Below are positions 39,505 to 48,329 of a stretch of 64,000 bases of DNA, piece after piece (position 1 is the first letter of the stretch; the number at the start of each line of letters is the position of its first letter). Position numbers and translations under genes: made by a program. This stretch comes from a virus. The stretch is taken from the IMG/VR virus record IMGVR_UViG_3300049893_000773, positions 1 through 64,000 of that record; one strand, given 5' to 3'. The notes under the pieces are model-generated. The model had not been told where the DNA came from and made no database searches. It saw only the letters and a list, made by a program, of their open reading frames with translations.

Positions 39505-39593
39505 AGCCAGACTCCAAGTCGGAATCGTGGATATTGGACCCTAATTATCGAAGACAATCTGAACTGATTGCTGCGTTCCGTGGCAGAAGTTAG
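39501..39593 (+). CDS. Possible 30-residue peptide gene
   Basis: The ATG overlaps the preceding stop (ATGA), giving MKPDSKSESWILDPNYRRQS and a short helix ending in FRGRS before TAG. Coupled translation would be possible; the gene contains the TAATTA element that probably serves the sheath gene. Low support. Confidence 0.35.
   Translation: MKPDSKSESWILDPNYRRQSELIAAFRGRS
39542..39547 (+). promoter_or_regulatory. Putative late promoter TAATTA of sheath gene 1
   Basis: CCTAATTATC 58 nt before the ATG at 39606. Confidence 0.35.
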
Positions 39594-39605
39594 ACGAGGG
39601 ACATA

Positions 39606-42600
39606 ATGAGCGACCAAATTTTCAAGAGCCCAGGGTTCTACGACCGTGAAATCGACCTCTCTGCCAGGACGGTTGAGCCTTCTGGTATTCCGGCTGCAAT
39701 CGTTGGTACTTCGCAAAAGGGACCAGCTTTCGTGCCTGTCACGATTGGTTCTTTCGCTGACTTCCAGAGCAAGTTTGGCGACGTAGACCCAAAGTTTCCG
39801 GCTCCATATGCAGTGCAGAAGTGGCTTGACAACCGCAACTCGGCAACTTTCATTCGAGTTCTGGGTGGTGGAGCCAACTCCACCCAGACGGATCTTGACA
39901 ACACCAGGACCAAGGGTATCGTCAAGAACGCTGGTTTCTCGATCAGTGGTTCGTCGGTGGGTGCTGGAGACCTTCGCTACAAGGGTTCGACGCAATTCAT
40001 CGTTGCCAAGCACGTTGTGACGGGAACGGAAGTCTACGGCCTTCCAATGTTCTCGGACAACTCGTCCTTCTTCACGACTGGTTCATCTACGGACGTGTAC
40101 TTGGTTCGTGGAATGATCTTCACTGCCTACGATACCCGTGTGATGGTGATGTCTGCCTCGGATACCTTCTCTGGGGCTCTGGACGACTTTGCAACGCTCG
40201 ACTCGGCCTCGACCAGCGTGACCTACAAGAAGTTCAAGCTTGTCCTCTCCTCGTCCTCTGGATCGTCTTTCGGAAACACTGACGGGTACGCTGGCGTCAG
40301 GATCATGACGGCTTCGCTGAACCCATCGAGCCCTGACTACATCGCCAAGATCCTGAACACGGACCCTGAGAAGTTCGAGACGGAGCGTCACGTCCTCTAC
40401 TGCGACTTTGCAGTGGATGATGAGATCGCTACTGTTTCGTCGGCCTCGAACTGCGTCGGTGTGGTTTCTGGCTCCTCGAACACCTCGGCAAACTCCGGTG
40501 ACACCTCCTTGACGCTCAGGGATGCCTTCGGACGTTTCGACACGAGGTTCACGACTCCAAAGACGCCTTGGTTCATCTCGCAGCCATTCAGCGCCACGGA
40601 GCACAACCTCTTCTACTTCGAATCCCTGGACGATGGTGCCTACGCCAACAACAAGTTCAAGATTTCGATCGCTGGTCTGAGAGCATCTTCCGATCCGAAG
40701 TACCTCTTCGGAACGTTCACGGTTGTTGTGCGCGACTTCAACGATTCGGACGTGGAGCCAAGGGTGTTGGAGCAGTTCAACAACGTTTCGCTCGACCCAA
40801 CCGCAGACAACTACATTGCCAAGGTGATTGGTGATGTCAAGGTGGCCTACTCCTTCGACACCCTTGATCCAGACGACCGTCGTTTGAACAAGGAAGGTCA
40901 GAGCCCAAACCGTTCCAAGTTGATCCGCGTGGTTGTTTCCGATCAGGTGACAAGAGGCACGATTCCAGCCAATGCTCTGCCATTCGGCTTCCGTGGATTC
41001 GAGTTCCTGAACACCTCCCACACCGGAAACGACGGCTTGCCAGTTGGTGGTATCTCTGGCTCCTTCATTCGCCTTGCTGCTTCTGGCACAACGGATCACC
41101 GTCTTCTCTCTGCAATGATTCCTCCACTCCCATACCGCTTCAAGGTTACGAGGGGTGAGGTTTCGTCCTCTGCTGGCTTTGAGGGACAACCTGGAGCCAA
41201 CGAGGTTGTGGACTCCCGCTACTACTGGGGTGTCAAGACGGAGCGTAACGTCAACGTCCTGAACCCAAACATCTCGAACGAGCCAAACGCCTTGGTTGCG
41301 GCTCTGACGAAGTTCCACGGTATCAGCAAGTTGGATGTCCTTGTGACGGGTTCGAAGACGGACACGTACAACGACAACAAGTTCACCCTGGCCCGCGTAT
41401 GCCTTTCCAACATCACTCTTGCCGACGTTACGGCTTCGGCAGAGACTCACATGAAGGAAGCAGCTTACATCCGTAACGGAACGGTTGATCCATCGGATTA
41501 CTCCGTAACGGATACCAACGGTGCTCGTGTGACCTTCGCAACCCTCCTGATGAAGGGTTCCACGGCTGCGGTGTTCAACCAGTTCTCGGATTATGCCAAA
41601 TTCACGACAGTGATGGCAGGCGGATTCGACGGCGTGAACATCCTTGACAAGAATGCCGCTCGTTTGAACGACAAGGCCACCTCGACAGAGAGTGGCGGTG
41701 GAGCAAACAGCAGCTACACGTCCCCAGGATTCTCCACGAACCTCAACGGTTCTGGAAAGAACAACGCCTCGATCTTCTCGTACCAAACGGCAGTGAAGAT
41801 CATCACGGACCCATTGGTTTCGCAGCACAACCTCCTGGCAATCCCAGGAATTCGTGATCCATTCGTCACTGACGATGCAGCCACGAAGACAGCGGAACAC
41901 ACCTTGTCCATGTACCTCATGGACATTCCTTACTACGACTACAACGGAACTCGCATCTTCGATGGAGATACGAGCCGTTACACAGATTCCGACGAAACGA
42001 AGGATGTTTTCGATGCTCGTGCAATCGACAACGACGCAGCAACAACGTACTTCCCTAACTCGGTAATCGACGACCCAACAAATGGCCGCAAGGTCACCAT
42101 CCCAGCTTCCGCAGTTGGTTTGGCTGCAATCGGTTACAACGACAGGGTGGCATACCCATGGTTTGCTCCTGCCGGGTTCAACCGTGCGGCTCTTGGCTTC
42201 GTCAACCTGACATCGACGAGGCTCAACCAGCCAGAGCGCGACAACCTGATTGCTGCTCGCATCAACCCAATCGTGAAGTTCCCACGTGAGGGTTATGTGA
42301 TTATGGGTCAAATGACGCTGAAGCAGGGTAAGAGCTCTTTGACCTCGATGAATGTCAAGAGAATGGTGCTCGACGCCAAGCGTTCGATTGTTGAAATCGG
42401 AAACAGGTTGATGTTCGACAACATCACCCAATCGCTCCGCGACGAGGTTGTGAAGCAATATACCGCCGTTCTTTCCAGCATTCAGTCTAAGGGCGGACTC
42501 GATGCGTTTGTTGTGATCTGTGACAACAGCAACAACACCCAAGTCGATATCGACTCCAACCAGATGAATGTTCAAATTCGTTTGCTTCCAACGCTTTCGG

Positions 42601-42656
42601 TGGAATTCATCGCAATTGACTTCATCATCACACAGAGCGGCGTTCAGTTCGTCTGA
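39606..42656 (+). CDS. Tail sheath protein 1 (T4 gp18-like)
   Basis: 1016 residues. The N-terminal arm FKSPGFYDREIDLS and GIPAAIVGTSQKGPAFVPVTIGSFADFQSKFG are the sheath signature. C-terminal landmarks are AAIGYNDRVAYPWFAPAGFNRAAL, ARINPIVKFPREGYVIMGQMTL, and the tube-binding domain RMVLDAKRSIVEIGNRLMFDN. It is about 350 residues longer than T4 gp18 (659) because of extra surface domains in the middle. It forms the contractile sheath. A second sheath gene follows it. Confidence 0.93.
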   Translation: MSDQIFKSPGFYDREIDLSARTVEPSGIPAAIVGTSQKGPAFVPVTIGSFADFQSKFGDVDPKFPAPYAVQKWLDNRNSATFIRVLGGGANSTQTDLDNTRTKGIVKNAGFSISGSSVGAGDLRYKGSTQFIVAKHVVTGTEVYGLPMFSDNSSFFTTGSSTDVYLVRGMIFTAYDTRVMVMSASDTFSGALDDFATLDSASTSVTYKKFKLVLSSSSGSSFGNTDGYAGVRIMTASLNPSSPDYIAKILNTDPEKFETERHVLYCDFAVDDEIATVSSASNCVGVVSGSSNTSANSGDTSLTLRDAFGRFDTRFTTPKTPWFISQPFSATEHNLFYFESLDDGAYANNKFKISIAGLRASSDPKYLFGTFTVVVRDFNDSDVEPRVLEQFNNVSLDPTADNYIAKVIGDVKVAYSFDTLDPDDRRLNKEGQSPNRSKLIRVVVSDQVTRGTIPANALPFGFRGFEFLNTSHTGNDGLPVGGISGSFIRLAASGTTDHRLLSAMIPPLPYRFKVTRGEVSSSAGFEGQPGANEVVDSRYYWGVKTERNVNVLNPNISNEPNALVAALTKFHGISKLDVLVTGSKTDTYNDNKFTLARVCLSNITLADVTASAETHMKEAAYIRNGTVDPSDYSVTDTNGARVTFATLLMKGSTAAVFNQFSDYAKFTTVMAGGFDGVNILDKNAARLNDKATSTESGGGANSSYTSPGFSTNLNGSGKNNASIFSYQTAVKIITDPLVSQHNLLAIPGIRDPFVTDDAATKTAEHTLSMYLMDIPYYDYNGTRIFDGDTSRYTDSDETKDVFDARAIDNDAATTYFPNSVIDDPTNGRKVTIPASAVGLAAIGYNDRVAYPWFAPAGFNRAALGFVNLTSTRLNQPERDNLIAARINPIVKFPREGYVIMGQMTLKQGKSSLTSMNVKRMVLDAKRSIVEIGNRLMFDNITQSLRDEVVKQYTAVLSSIQSKGGLDAFVVICDNSNNTQVDIDSNQMNVQIRLLPTLSVEFIAIDFIITQSGVQFV

Positions 42657-42690
42657 TAAAACAGGGGAACCTGAACAGCCCGTACTGGCA

Positions 42691-42696
42691 TACTTA
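42691..42696 (+). promoter_or_regulatory. Putative late promoter TACTTA of sheath gene 2
   Basis: CATACTTACC 28 nt before the ATG at 42725, which has AAGGGAAA as ribosome site. Each sheath gene therefore seems to have its own promoter. Confidence 0.45.
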
Positions 42697-42724
42697 CCGA
42701 ATAGCTGTCTAAGGGAAAAGCATC

Positions 42725-45724
42725 ATGGCACAAGGATTTAAGAGCGCTGGCGTAACAACCCGAGAAATCGACCTGACGGGACCAACGGCCAATGAGCCAG
42801 TTGGAATTCCTGCTGGAGTGATTGCTCCTGCTTCGAAGGGACCTGCCTTTGTGCCAGTGACCCTCCCTGGGATGAAAGACTTCGTTGTTCGCTTCGGCGC
42901 ACCAACAACGACTTTCCGAAACGGTCCTCTGGCCGCAAATGAGTGGCTCAGGAACTCGCAGGCAATCACCTACATGAGGGTTCTCGGTGCTGGTGATGGT
43001 CAAAAGAGGACTTCTTCTGGTGATAACGCCGGAAAGGTGACCAGCGCAGGATTCGTGGTTGGTGATCAACAGCCACAAGCAACGCTTTCTGGAAACCTGG
43101 GAAGCAATGCCTATGCCAACACAACGGGCCCTCTTGGAAGGACATACTTCCTGGGAGCCTTCATGTCGCAGTCTTCTGGCTCGGCAGTCTTCACGGACGC
43201 CGGTCTCTCTGCCCAGGGCATTCCATTGATCCGAGGCGTGCTCATGGCTGCTTCGGGTGTGGTGTTGACCCTTTCCAGCTCCTACAACACGACTTCGACG
43301 GCTCCATCGACGACTGCTGCTGCAACGGCAGCAAATATCAGGGGAGCAATCTCTGGTGCTGTGAACCTTGGTTCCAGCAAGCAGGAATTCGTGATGTTCC
43401 TGAATGGTCACAAGGCAACGGACTCTGCTTACAGCAATGTGATCACGGCTTCGTTTGATCCTTCGGCTCCAAACTACTTCGGCAAAATCTTCAACAAGGA
43501 CCCACTCCTCCTTGAGCGTGCCGGGTACGTCCTTTACAGCCAGTACGACATCCACCCAGCGATTGCCGTGGTAACGGGCTCTGGCATCGTTGTAGCAGCC
43601 TCGGGAGCCGCCGCAAGCAACGGTTACCGTGAGCGTTGCGCCTTCCTCCTGACGGGTTCTCAGACGAGAAACAGCGGTACGACAACGGCACCAAACTTCG
43701 AAGGATTCGAGGACCGTTTCGCAACTGCTCGCTCGCCTTGGGTGATCTCGCAGAGATTCGGTGGTACTCCAGTCAACCTCTTCCAGGTTTGGGCTTCGGG
43801 TGACGGTGAGGAGCCAAACTCCAAGCTGAAGATTTCCATCGAAAACATCCAGCCATCGAACTCCGACACAACTCAGTTCGGAACGTTCGACCTGCTTGTC
43901 CGCGACATGAATGACTCGGACAACAACAAGGTTGTTCTTGAGGCATGGAGGGCTTTGAGCCTGGATCGTGATAATCCAAGGTTCATTGGCAAGATCATTG
44001 GAGACAACAGGGTCTTCTACAACTTCGACGCCACCCTTGGCAAGCAAAAACTGATTACGACGGGCGATTACCCAGTTCGTTCGAAGTACATCCGTGTGCA
44101 GATTGCTGACGACGTGATCAACGGTGAGACCCCAGAGACGGCCCTGCCAATGGGCTTCCGTGGATACCCTCACCTTGTGACCTCGGGAACGGCTCCAATG
44201 CCAGCCTTCTCGGACTCGACGGGTTACAGCGTCACCAACCCATTCTACAGGATGGTGCAGCCGCCTGTGCCATTCCGCTTGGTTTTGACCAGGGGAACAA
44301 GCTCGACCCAAACCTCGGACAAGAACCTCTACTGGGGTGTTCAGTTCGAGCGTCAGGAGTCGGCAACCGATCCAAACTCCAGCTACGTGGCCAACGACTC
44401 GATCAAGTCCTACGCCAAGTATTTCCCAACCTACCAGACCGTCTGGCAGAACGTTCTGGTTTCGGCAAACCAGGGTACGGCTGATACGGCAGAGAATGGC
44501 ATCCTGGATGCAGATAGGTTCAACAACAACCTGTTCACCCTGGAGAACCTGACTGTCCCATACGTGTCTGCAAGTGGAATCGCTGACGGAACAAAGCCGG
44601 AAAACTGGACCTACACCCGTGCAGGCGGAATCACCACAAACACCACTGCCTTGACCAAGGCTCTCACGGTGTCGGATCTCTTGGACCCAGGCGCTCGTTC
44701 CCTGGCCAAGTTCTCCTTCACCCTTCAGGGTGGGTTCGATGGTGTTCGCATCTTCGATGCCGACATGGCTCAGCTTACGAACAAGGCCATTGCCGAGGAA
44801 ATGACCTACACGGGTCGTGGTTTGTCTTCGGGTCCAACGGTTTCCGCCTACAACAAGGCTCTGACGATCATGCAGGACACCACGGAAGTTGACATTCAAC
44901 TCCTGGCAATGCCTGGAATTCGCCACCGTTACCTGACTGACACGGCAATCCGTGCAACTGAAGAGCGTTTCGACGCTTTGTATGTCATGGATATCGAGGA
45001 GAAGGATACGGATAGCCTCTTGGTTTCCGGTTCCACTCAGCGTATCAGCGTGAACAACACGATCTCGTACTTCTCGGGACGTGGACTCAACAGTTCGTTT
45101 GCCGCTGCTTACTTCCCAGACCTCTCGATCAGGGATGGATACAACCGCGACACGGTTCGTGTTCCACCTTCGGTTGGTGTTCTTGGAGCTTTCAGCAAGA
45201 ACGACGCTGTTGGTTACCCATGGACTGCACCAGCAGGATTCACCCGTGGAGCCCTGGAGAGCTCGGCAGAGCCAATCGTTCGCCTCTCCAAGGCAAACAT
45301 GGATGCCCTGGCCGCTGTCAACATCAACCCAATCGTGTCCTTCCCAGGAAGCACTGGTCCGGTTGTGTGGGGCCAGAGGACGGTCCTTGCTCGTCAAAGC
45401 TCCCTGGATAGGGTGAATGTCCGTAGATTGCTCATCGCGATCCGTCGTGAGGTGCGTAAGGTGGCTAACAAGATGCTCTTCGAGCAATCGCGTGAGGCAA
45501 CTCTTGCACGCTTCAACCAGCAAGTCAACCCAATCCTCAAGAAGGTGCAGGATCAAAAGGGAGTTGATGGCTTCAAGGTGGCAATCGACACCACAACCAC
45601 AACCCAGGCTGACCTTGAGAACAAGACGCTCAGGGGCAAAATCTGGATCATTCCTACGAAGACCCTTGAAGCACTCTCGGTTGACTTCGTAATTACCAAC
45701 CGTGGAACCTTCTCCCAGGGATGA
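42725..45724 (+). CDS. Tail sheath protein 2 (T4 gp18-like paralogue)
   Basis: 999 residues, clearly related to sheath 1: FKSAGVTTREIDLTG, VGIPAGVIAPASKGPAFVPV, and the C-terminal AFSKNDAVGYPWTAPAGFTRGAL, VNINPIVSFPGSTGPVVWGQ, NVRRLLIAIRREVRKVANKM. Conserved ends and divergent middle domains suggest the two proteins share the same inner sheath core but expose different surfaces. They could build mixed, alternating or region-specific sheath rings. Confidence 0.93.
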   Translation: MAQGFKSAGVTTREIDLTGPTANEPVGIPAGVIAPASKGPAFVPVTLPGMKDFVVRFGAPTTTFRNGPLAANEWLRNSQAITYMRVLGAGDGQKRTSSGDNAGKVTSAGFVVGDQQPQATLSGNLGSNAYANTTGPLGRTYFLGAFMSQSSGSAVFTDAGLSAQGIPLIRGVLMAASGVVLTLSSSYNTTSTAPSTTAAATAANIRGAISGAVNLGSSKQEFVMFLNGHKATDSAYSNVITASFDPSAPNYFGKIFNKDPLLLERAGYVLYSQYDIHPAIAVVTGSGIVVAASGAAASNGYRERCAFLLTGSQTRNSGTTTAPNFEGFEDRFATARSPWVISQRFGGTPVNLFQVWASGDGEEPNSKLKISIENIQPSNSDTTQFGTFDLLVRDMNDSDNNKVVLEAWRALSLDRDNPRFIGKIIGDNRVFYNFDATLGKQKLITTGDYPVRSKYIRVQIADDVINGETPETALPMGFRGYPHLVTSGTAPMPAFSDSTGYSVTNPFYRMVQPPVPFRLVLTRGTSSTQTSDKNLYWGVQFERQESATDPNSSYVANDSIKSYAKYFPTYQTVWQNVLVSANQGTADTAENGILDADRFNNNLFTLENLTVPYVSASGIADGTKPENWTYTRAGGITTNTTALTKALTVSDLLDPGARSLAKFSFTLQGGFDGVRIFDADMAQLTNKAIAEEMTYTGRGLSSGPTVSAYNKALTIMQDTTEVDIQLLAMPGIRHRYLTDTAIRATEERFDALYVMDIEEKDTDSLLVSGSTQRISVNNTISYFSGRGLNSSFAAAYFPDLSIRDGYNRDTVRVPPSVGVLGAFSKNDAVGYPWTAPAGFTRGALESSAEPIVRLSKANMDALAAVNINPIVSFPGSTGPVVWGQRTVLARQSSLDRVNVRRLLIAIRREVRKVANKMLFEQSREATLARFNQQVNPILKKVQDQKGVDGFKVAIDTTTTTQADLENKTLRGKIWIIPTKTLEALSVDFVITNRGTFSQG

Positions 45725-45730
45725 TGAGAA

Positions 45731-46519
45731 ATGAGCAAAGTAAAGGAAAGTAGGTTGCCTGTTCAGTTTATCAAGCCCGGTGACATTCGGGCCATGGTAA
45801 ATTGGCTTGAGCTTCCCCAGAACCATGATGCGGCAGTCAATGCAATCGCAGTGGTTCCTGATTCGCGACGCGATTCTGCCTTCGTGGATTTCTTGGCTTC
45901 TTCCCCAGCATTTCAGGGGTGGGAATACAATCAAATTGCCCACGCAGTAGATCAAGCCAATGAAATGGATCTAATGGAGACGAAAATGAAACAGAGCGAA
46001 CTGAAGAAGATGGTATCGGAAGCCGTAAAGGGCGGAATCCGCAAGGCAATGCAAGAGAACAAGAGCAAGCCAAAGGCACGGATCACCAAGACCGCTCTGG
46101 CTGAGGCTGTCCGCAAGGCAGTTCGTGCTTCTCTTCAGGAGATGGGCATGCCAGGGGCCGCAATGCCTCCAGCGGGCAAGCCAGCCGGTGCAGCAATGAC
46201 TGCTCCAACCCAGGAGGGTGTTTCGGACGGTGATCCAAAGAGAGGAAGTTCCACCTTTGGTCAGCTTCCTTCTCCAGAGGAGCTTCAAATGGCCATTGAC
46301 GAGCTTGGTGGCTGGTCGATGACCCTTCGCGGCTCGGATGCTCGTTCTTTCGATGCAGCAATGGCTCAAGCGGGCATGGACTCGGGCGAAGCAGAGATGA
46401 TGATGGATACCGGAGAGGGTATGCACAAGGTCATTTCCGCTCTCATGGATTCTGGCGATGAGAATGCTGAGAGCCTTGCCTCTGGCATCATGGACGTTCT
46501 TGGCTGGGAGTGGATCTGA
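45731..46519 (+). CDS. Unknown N-terminal domain joined to a tagged protein
   Basis: 262 residues. Residues 1-85 (FIKPGDIRAMVNWLELPQNH...) are an unrecognised small domain. At residue 86 an ATG (45986) preceded by GGAGACGAAA opens MKQSELKKMVSEAVKGGIRK, the standard tag with V-S-E. A second tag-like helix follows (ALAEAVRKAVRASLQEM). The rest is Ala/Met/Asp-rich. The gene may give both a full-length and an internally started product. It sits between sheath and tube genes. Confidence 0.65.
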   Translation: MSKVKESRLPVQFIKPGDIRAMVNWLELPQNHDAAVNAIAVVPDSRRDSAFVDFLASSPAFQGWEYNQIAHAVDQANEMDLMETKMKQSELKKMVSEAVKGGIRKAMQENKSKPKARITKTALAEAVRKAVRASLQEMGMPGAAMPPAGKPAGAAMTAPTQEGVSDGDPKRGSSTFGQLPSPEELQMAIDELGGWSMTLRGSDARSFDAAMAQAGMDSGEAEMMMDTGEGMHKVISALMDSGDENAESLASGIMDVLGWEWI

Positions 46520-46809
46520 TGAAGGTCAAAGACCTGAAAGCAATGATCCAAGAAGCCGTGCAGAAGGCTTTGAAGGAAGAGATGGATCGTCCGGTAGACG
46601 CCTCCGACCTGGATGACGCTACTCAGCTTTTGATGTTGATTTCCGGTCGAATCATGTCTGCTCACGGCAAAGATGTGCCTGCCAAGGCAATTCAGGCTGC
46701 AATTCACCACATCGAACAGGCCGATGGAATTCTCGCAGCAGCCGGTTTGAAAGCAGACGAAGCTGATGTGCGCGGAATTGCTGAGTCAAAGGGCCAGCAA
46801 AAAAGATAA
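46519..46809 (+). CDS. Tagged small helical protein
   Basis: 96 residues beginning MKVKDLKAMIQEAVQKAL, nearly identical to the internal tag of the GNAT gene (MKVKDLKKLVAESV). The start overlaps the previous stop (TGATG). Helical throughout, with Ala-rich segments AIQAAIHHIEQADGILAAAG. A packaged head protein is inferred, although the gene lies in the tail region. Confidence 0.65.
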   Translation: MKVKDLKAMIQEAVQKALKEEMDRPVDASDLDDATQLLMLISGRIMSAHGKDVPAKAIQAAIHHIEQADGILAAAGLKADEADVRGIAESKGQQKR

Positions 46810-46814
46810 GTCAA

Positions 46815-46820
46815 TACTTA
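46815..46820 (+). promoter_or_regulatory. Putative late promoter TACTTA of the tail tube gene
   Basis: AATACTTATC 21 nt before the tube ATG, with a GGGGAGAG ribosome site between. Confidence 0.45.
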
Positions 46821-46841
46821 TCGGGGAGAGAGTAAGAAAAC

Positions 46842-47330
46842 ATGGCTACAACACTTGGCGTAGAAGACCTCCTGGCGACGAAGTTTGAACCACTCGCCAA
46901 GCGTAGATTCATCCTGGCAATCGAAGGTATTGACGCCTTCCTTGTCAAGTCGGCATCTCGTCCAACCTTCACAACGGAAGAAGTCGCAATTCCATACGTC
47001 AACGTAACTCGTTACGTTGGTGGAAAGACGACCTTCAACACGATGACGGTCACGATGCACGACGCTGTTGGTCCTTCGGGAGCCCAGCAGGTCATGGAAT
47101 GGATTCGTGCAAAGTTCGAGTCCGTCACCGGACGTGAGGGTTACTCGGACTTCTACAAGCGTGACATCCAGTTGAAGCTCCTTGATCCAGTCGGAACGGT
47201 TGTTCAGCTCTGGGACATCAAGGGTGCATTCATCACGGAAGCAAACTTCAACGACCTGTCCTACGAAGGATCGGATCTCACTGAGATTTCGCTCACCCTC
47301 CGCTACGACAACGCAGTTCTGCAATACTGA
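46842..47330 (+). CDS. Tail tube protein (T4 gp19-like)
   Basis: 162 residues, the same length as T4 gp19 (163). The pattern FEPLAKRRFILAIEGIDAFLVKSASRP, VTRYVGGKTTFNTMTVTMHDAV, AQQVMEWIRAKFE and YKRDIQLKLLDPVGTVVQLWDIKGAFI is typical for the tube/Hcp fold. It stacks as hexameric rings along the tape measure. A short hairpin after the stop separates it from a convergent minus-strand gene. Confidence 0.9.
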   Translation: MATTLGVEDLLATKFEPLAKRRFILAIEGIDAFLVKSASRPTFTTEEVAIPYVNVTRYVGGKTTFNTMTVTMHDAVGPSGAQQVMEWIRAKFESVTGREGYSDFYKRDIQLKLLDPVGTVVQLWDIKGAFITEANFNDLSYEGSDLTEISLTLRYDNAVLQY

Positions 47331-47332
47331 GA

Positions 47333-47351
47333 AGTGGCCTTCGGGCCTACT
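47333..47351. terminator. Short hairpin between convergent genes
   Basis: AGTGGCC-TTCG-GGCC(T)ACT forms about seven base pairs with one bulge and a TTCG loop, between the tube gene and the convergent HNH-like gene. No long T run follows, so termination may be moderate. Confidence 0.5.
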
Positions 47352-47368
47352 CTTGCAGGATTCGAGTC

Positions 47369-48277
47369 TTATCTTCCTTTCCTTCTTTTTGCTTCAGCAT
47401 CTTGGTTGCACTCTTGGCAGTAGGGGACTGCCAGGACCCAGCCTTCCTGGTTGTGGTACTCCACCACTTCCTGCAAGATGCTGTTGTAGAGACGACTGCC
47501 TGAATCAAAGATTTCCCTCGGTTGGTCGTAATCCCTCATCACCTCTTCAGCCGTGGTTGCCAGCTTGTTGAGTGCAATCAGGATGATTTCGTGGAAAAGA
47601 GGGTTTTGGTGGTGAACCTGCTTGCCTTCTGCTGCTCGACAGTGGAAGCAAGGAGGGATGCCGTGGAACATCTGAACGTACTTCGAATACACCTGCCCAC
47701 GCCATTGGATGTTGATTTCCGGGCTTTCACGAATAAGCTCGGAAAGGCGCGAGAAGGCATTCTTCTTTGGAGCAACCGTGTGCATGACTACCCTGTCAAG
47801 GACAGGGGTTGGAGTAGGCGCAGGAGGCTCCACGGGAGCTTCTGGAGCCTTCTCTGGTGTCCCCAGGAGTACCTGCTGTTCCTGCACGGGACGCTCCTTC
47901 TTGGGCTTCAAGAGAGCCGCAGGGCTGGGCTTCTTCCGCCGCACCAAACTGGCTTGGAGGGAGACGAGGGAGGTGGGTTGCAGGAGCATGGCGAGGATCA
48001 AGGAACGAACTCCGTGCTTGAATTCTGGCCCGCTTGTCCCACAGAAAGGGCGGTGATACTTCTGCTCGTAGACCTTGAAGAAGTCCCTCTTGTGTCCATC
48101 GTCGAGGAAGTGGTCCCACAAAGGACCCCAGCGAAGGAAGGTGAGAGTGCAAGGGCAACCTGGGACGGGGCAACGAACGCCAGAGCTATTCTTGCTGAAG
48201 AAAGCATCCAGGTCGTTCCTGACCTCCTCCTCTTTCCTGTTCCTCTGTTCGGTCATGAGTGCGAAAAATGTCTTCAT
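47369..48277 (-). CDS. HNH-like zinc protein inserted in the tail module
   Basis: 302 residues on the strand opposite to all tail genes. The N terminus has a C2H2-like group CPVPGCPC...HFLDDGH. After a Pro-rich linker, IPPCFHCRAAEGKQVHHQNPLFHEIILIAL has the C..C, HH, and N-P-x-F spacing of a degenerate HNH nuclease, with CQECN near the end as second zinc half. A free-standing homing-type nuclease or mobile insertion is the best guess. An internal ATG at 48256 is an alternative start; a TACGCT element lies six bases before the ATG at 48277. Confidence 0.6.
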   Translation of the reverse strand: MKTFFALMTEQRNRKEEEVRNDLDAFFSKNSSGVRCPVPGCPCTLTFLRWGPLWDHFLDDGHKRDFFKVYEQKYHRPFCGTSGPEFKHGVRSLILAMLLQPTSLVSLQASLVRRKKPSPAALLKPKKERPVQEQQVLLGTPEKAPEAPVEPPAPTPTPVLDRVVMHTVAPKKNAFSRLSELIRESPEINIQWRGQVYSKYVQMFHGIPPCFHCRAAEGKQVHHQNPLFHEIILIALNKLATTAEEVMRDYDQPREIFDSGSRLYNSILQEVVEYHNQEGWVLAVPYCQECNQDAEAKRRKGR

Positions 48278-48317
48278 GCAAACAGCGTAGCATCTACAGG
48301 GCTAAGAATCCACCTCA

Positions 48318-48323
48318 TAGTTA
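48318..48323 (+). promoter_or_regulatory. Putative late promoter TAGTTA, leaderless spacing
   Basis: CATAGTTACCAAAG, six bases between element and ATG at 48330, no Shine-Dalgarno. Confidence 0.5.
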
Positions 48324-48329
48324 CCAAAG

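Noticed and set aside
40083-42575. An 830-codon minus-strand open frame
   Set aside because: Antisense to sheath gene 1; Arg/Val/His-rich translation without any motif, and no ribosome site.
42644-45955. A 1103-codon open frame on the minus strand
   Set aside because: It is antisense to the second tail sheath gene, which has clear sheath signatures. Frequent third-position C/G codons in sheath genes leave the opposite frame free of stops.
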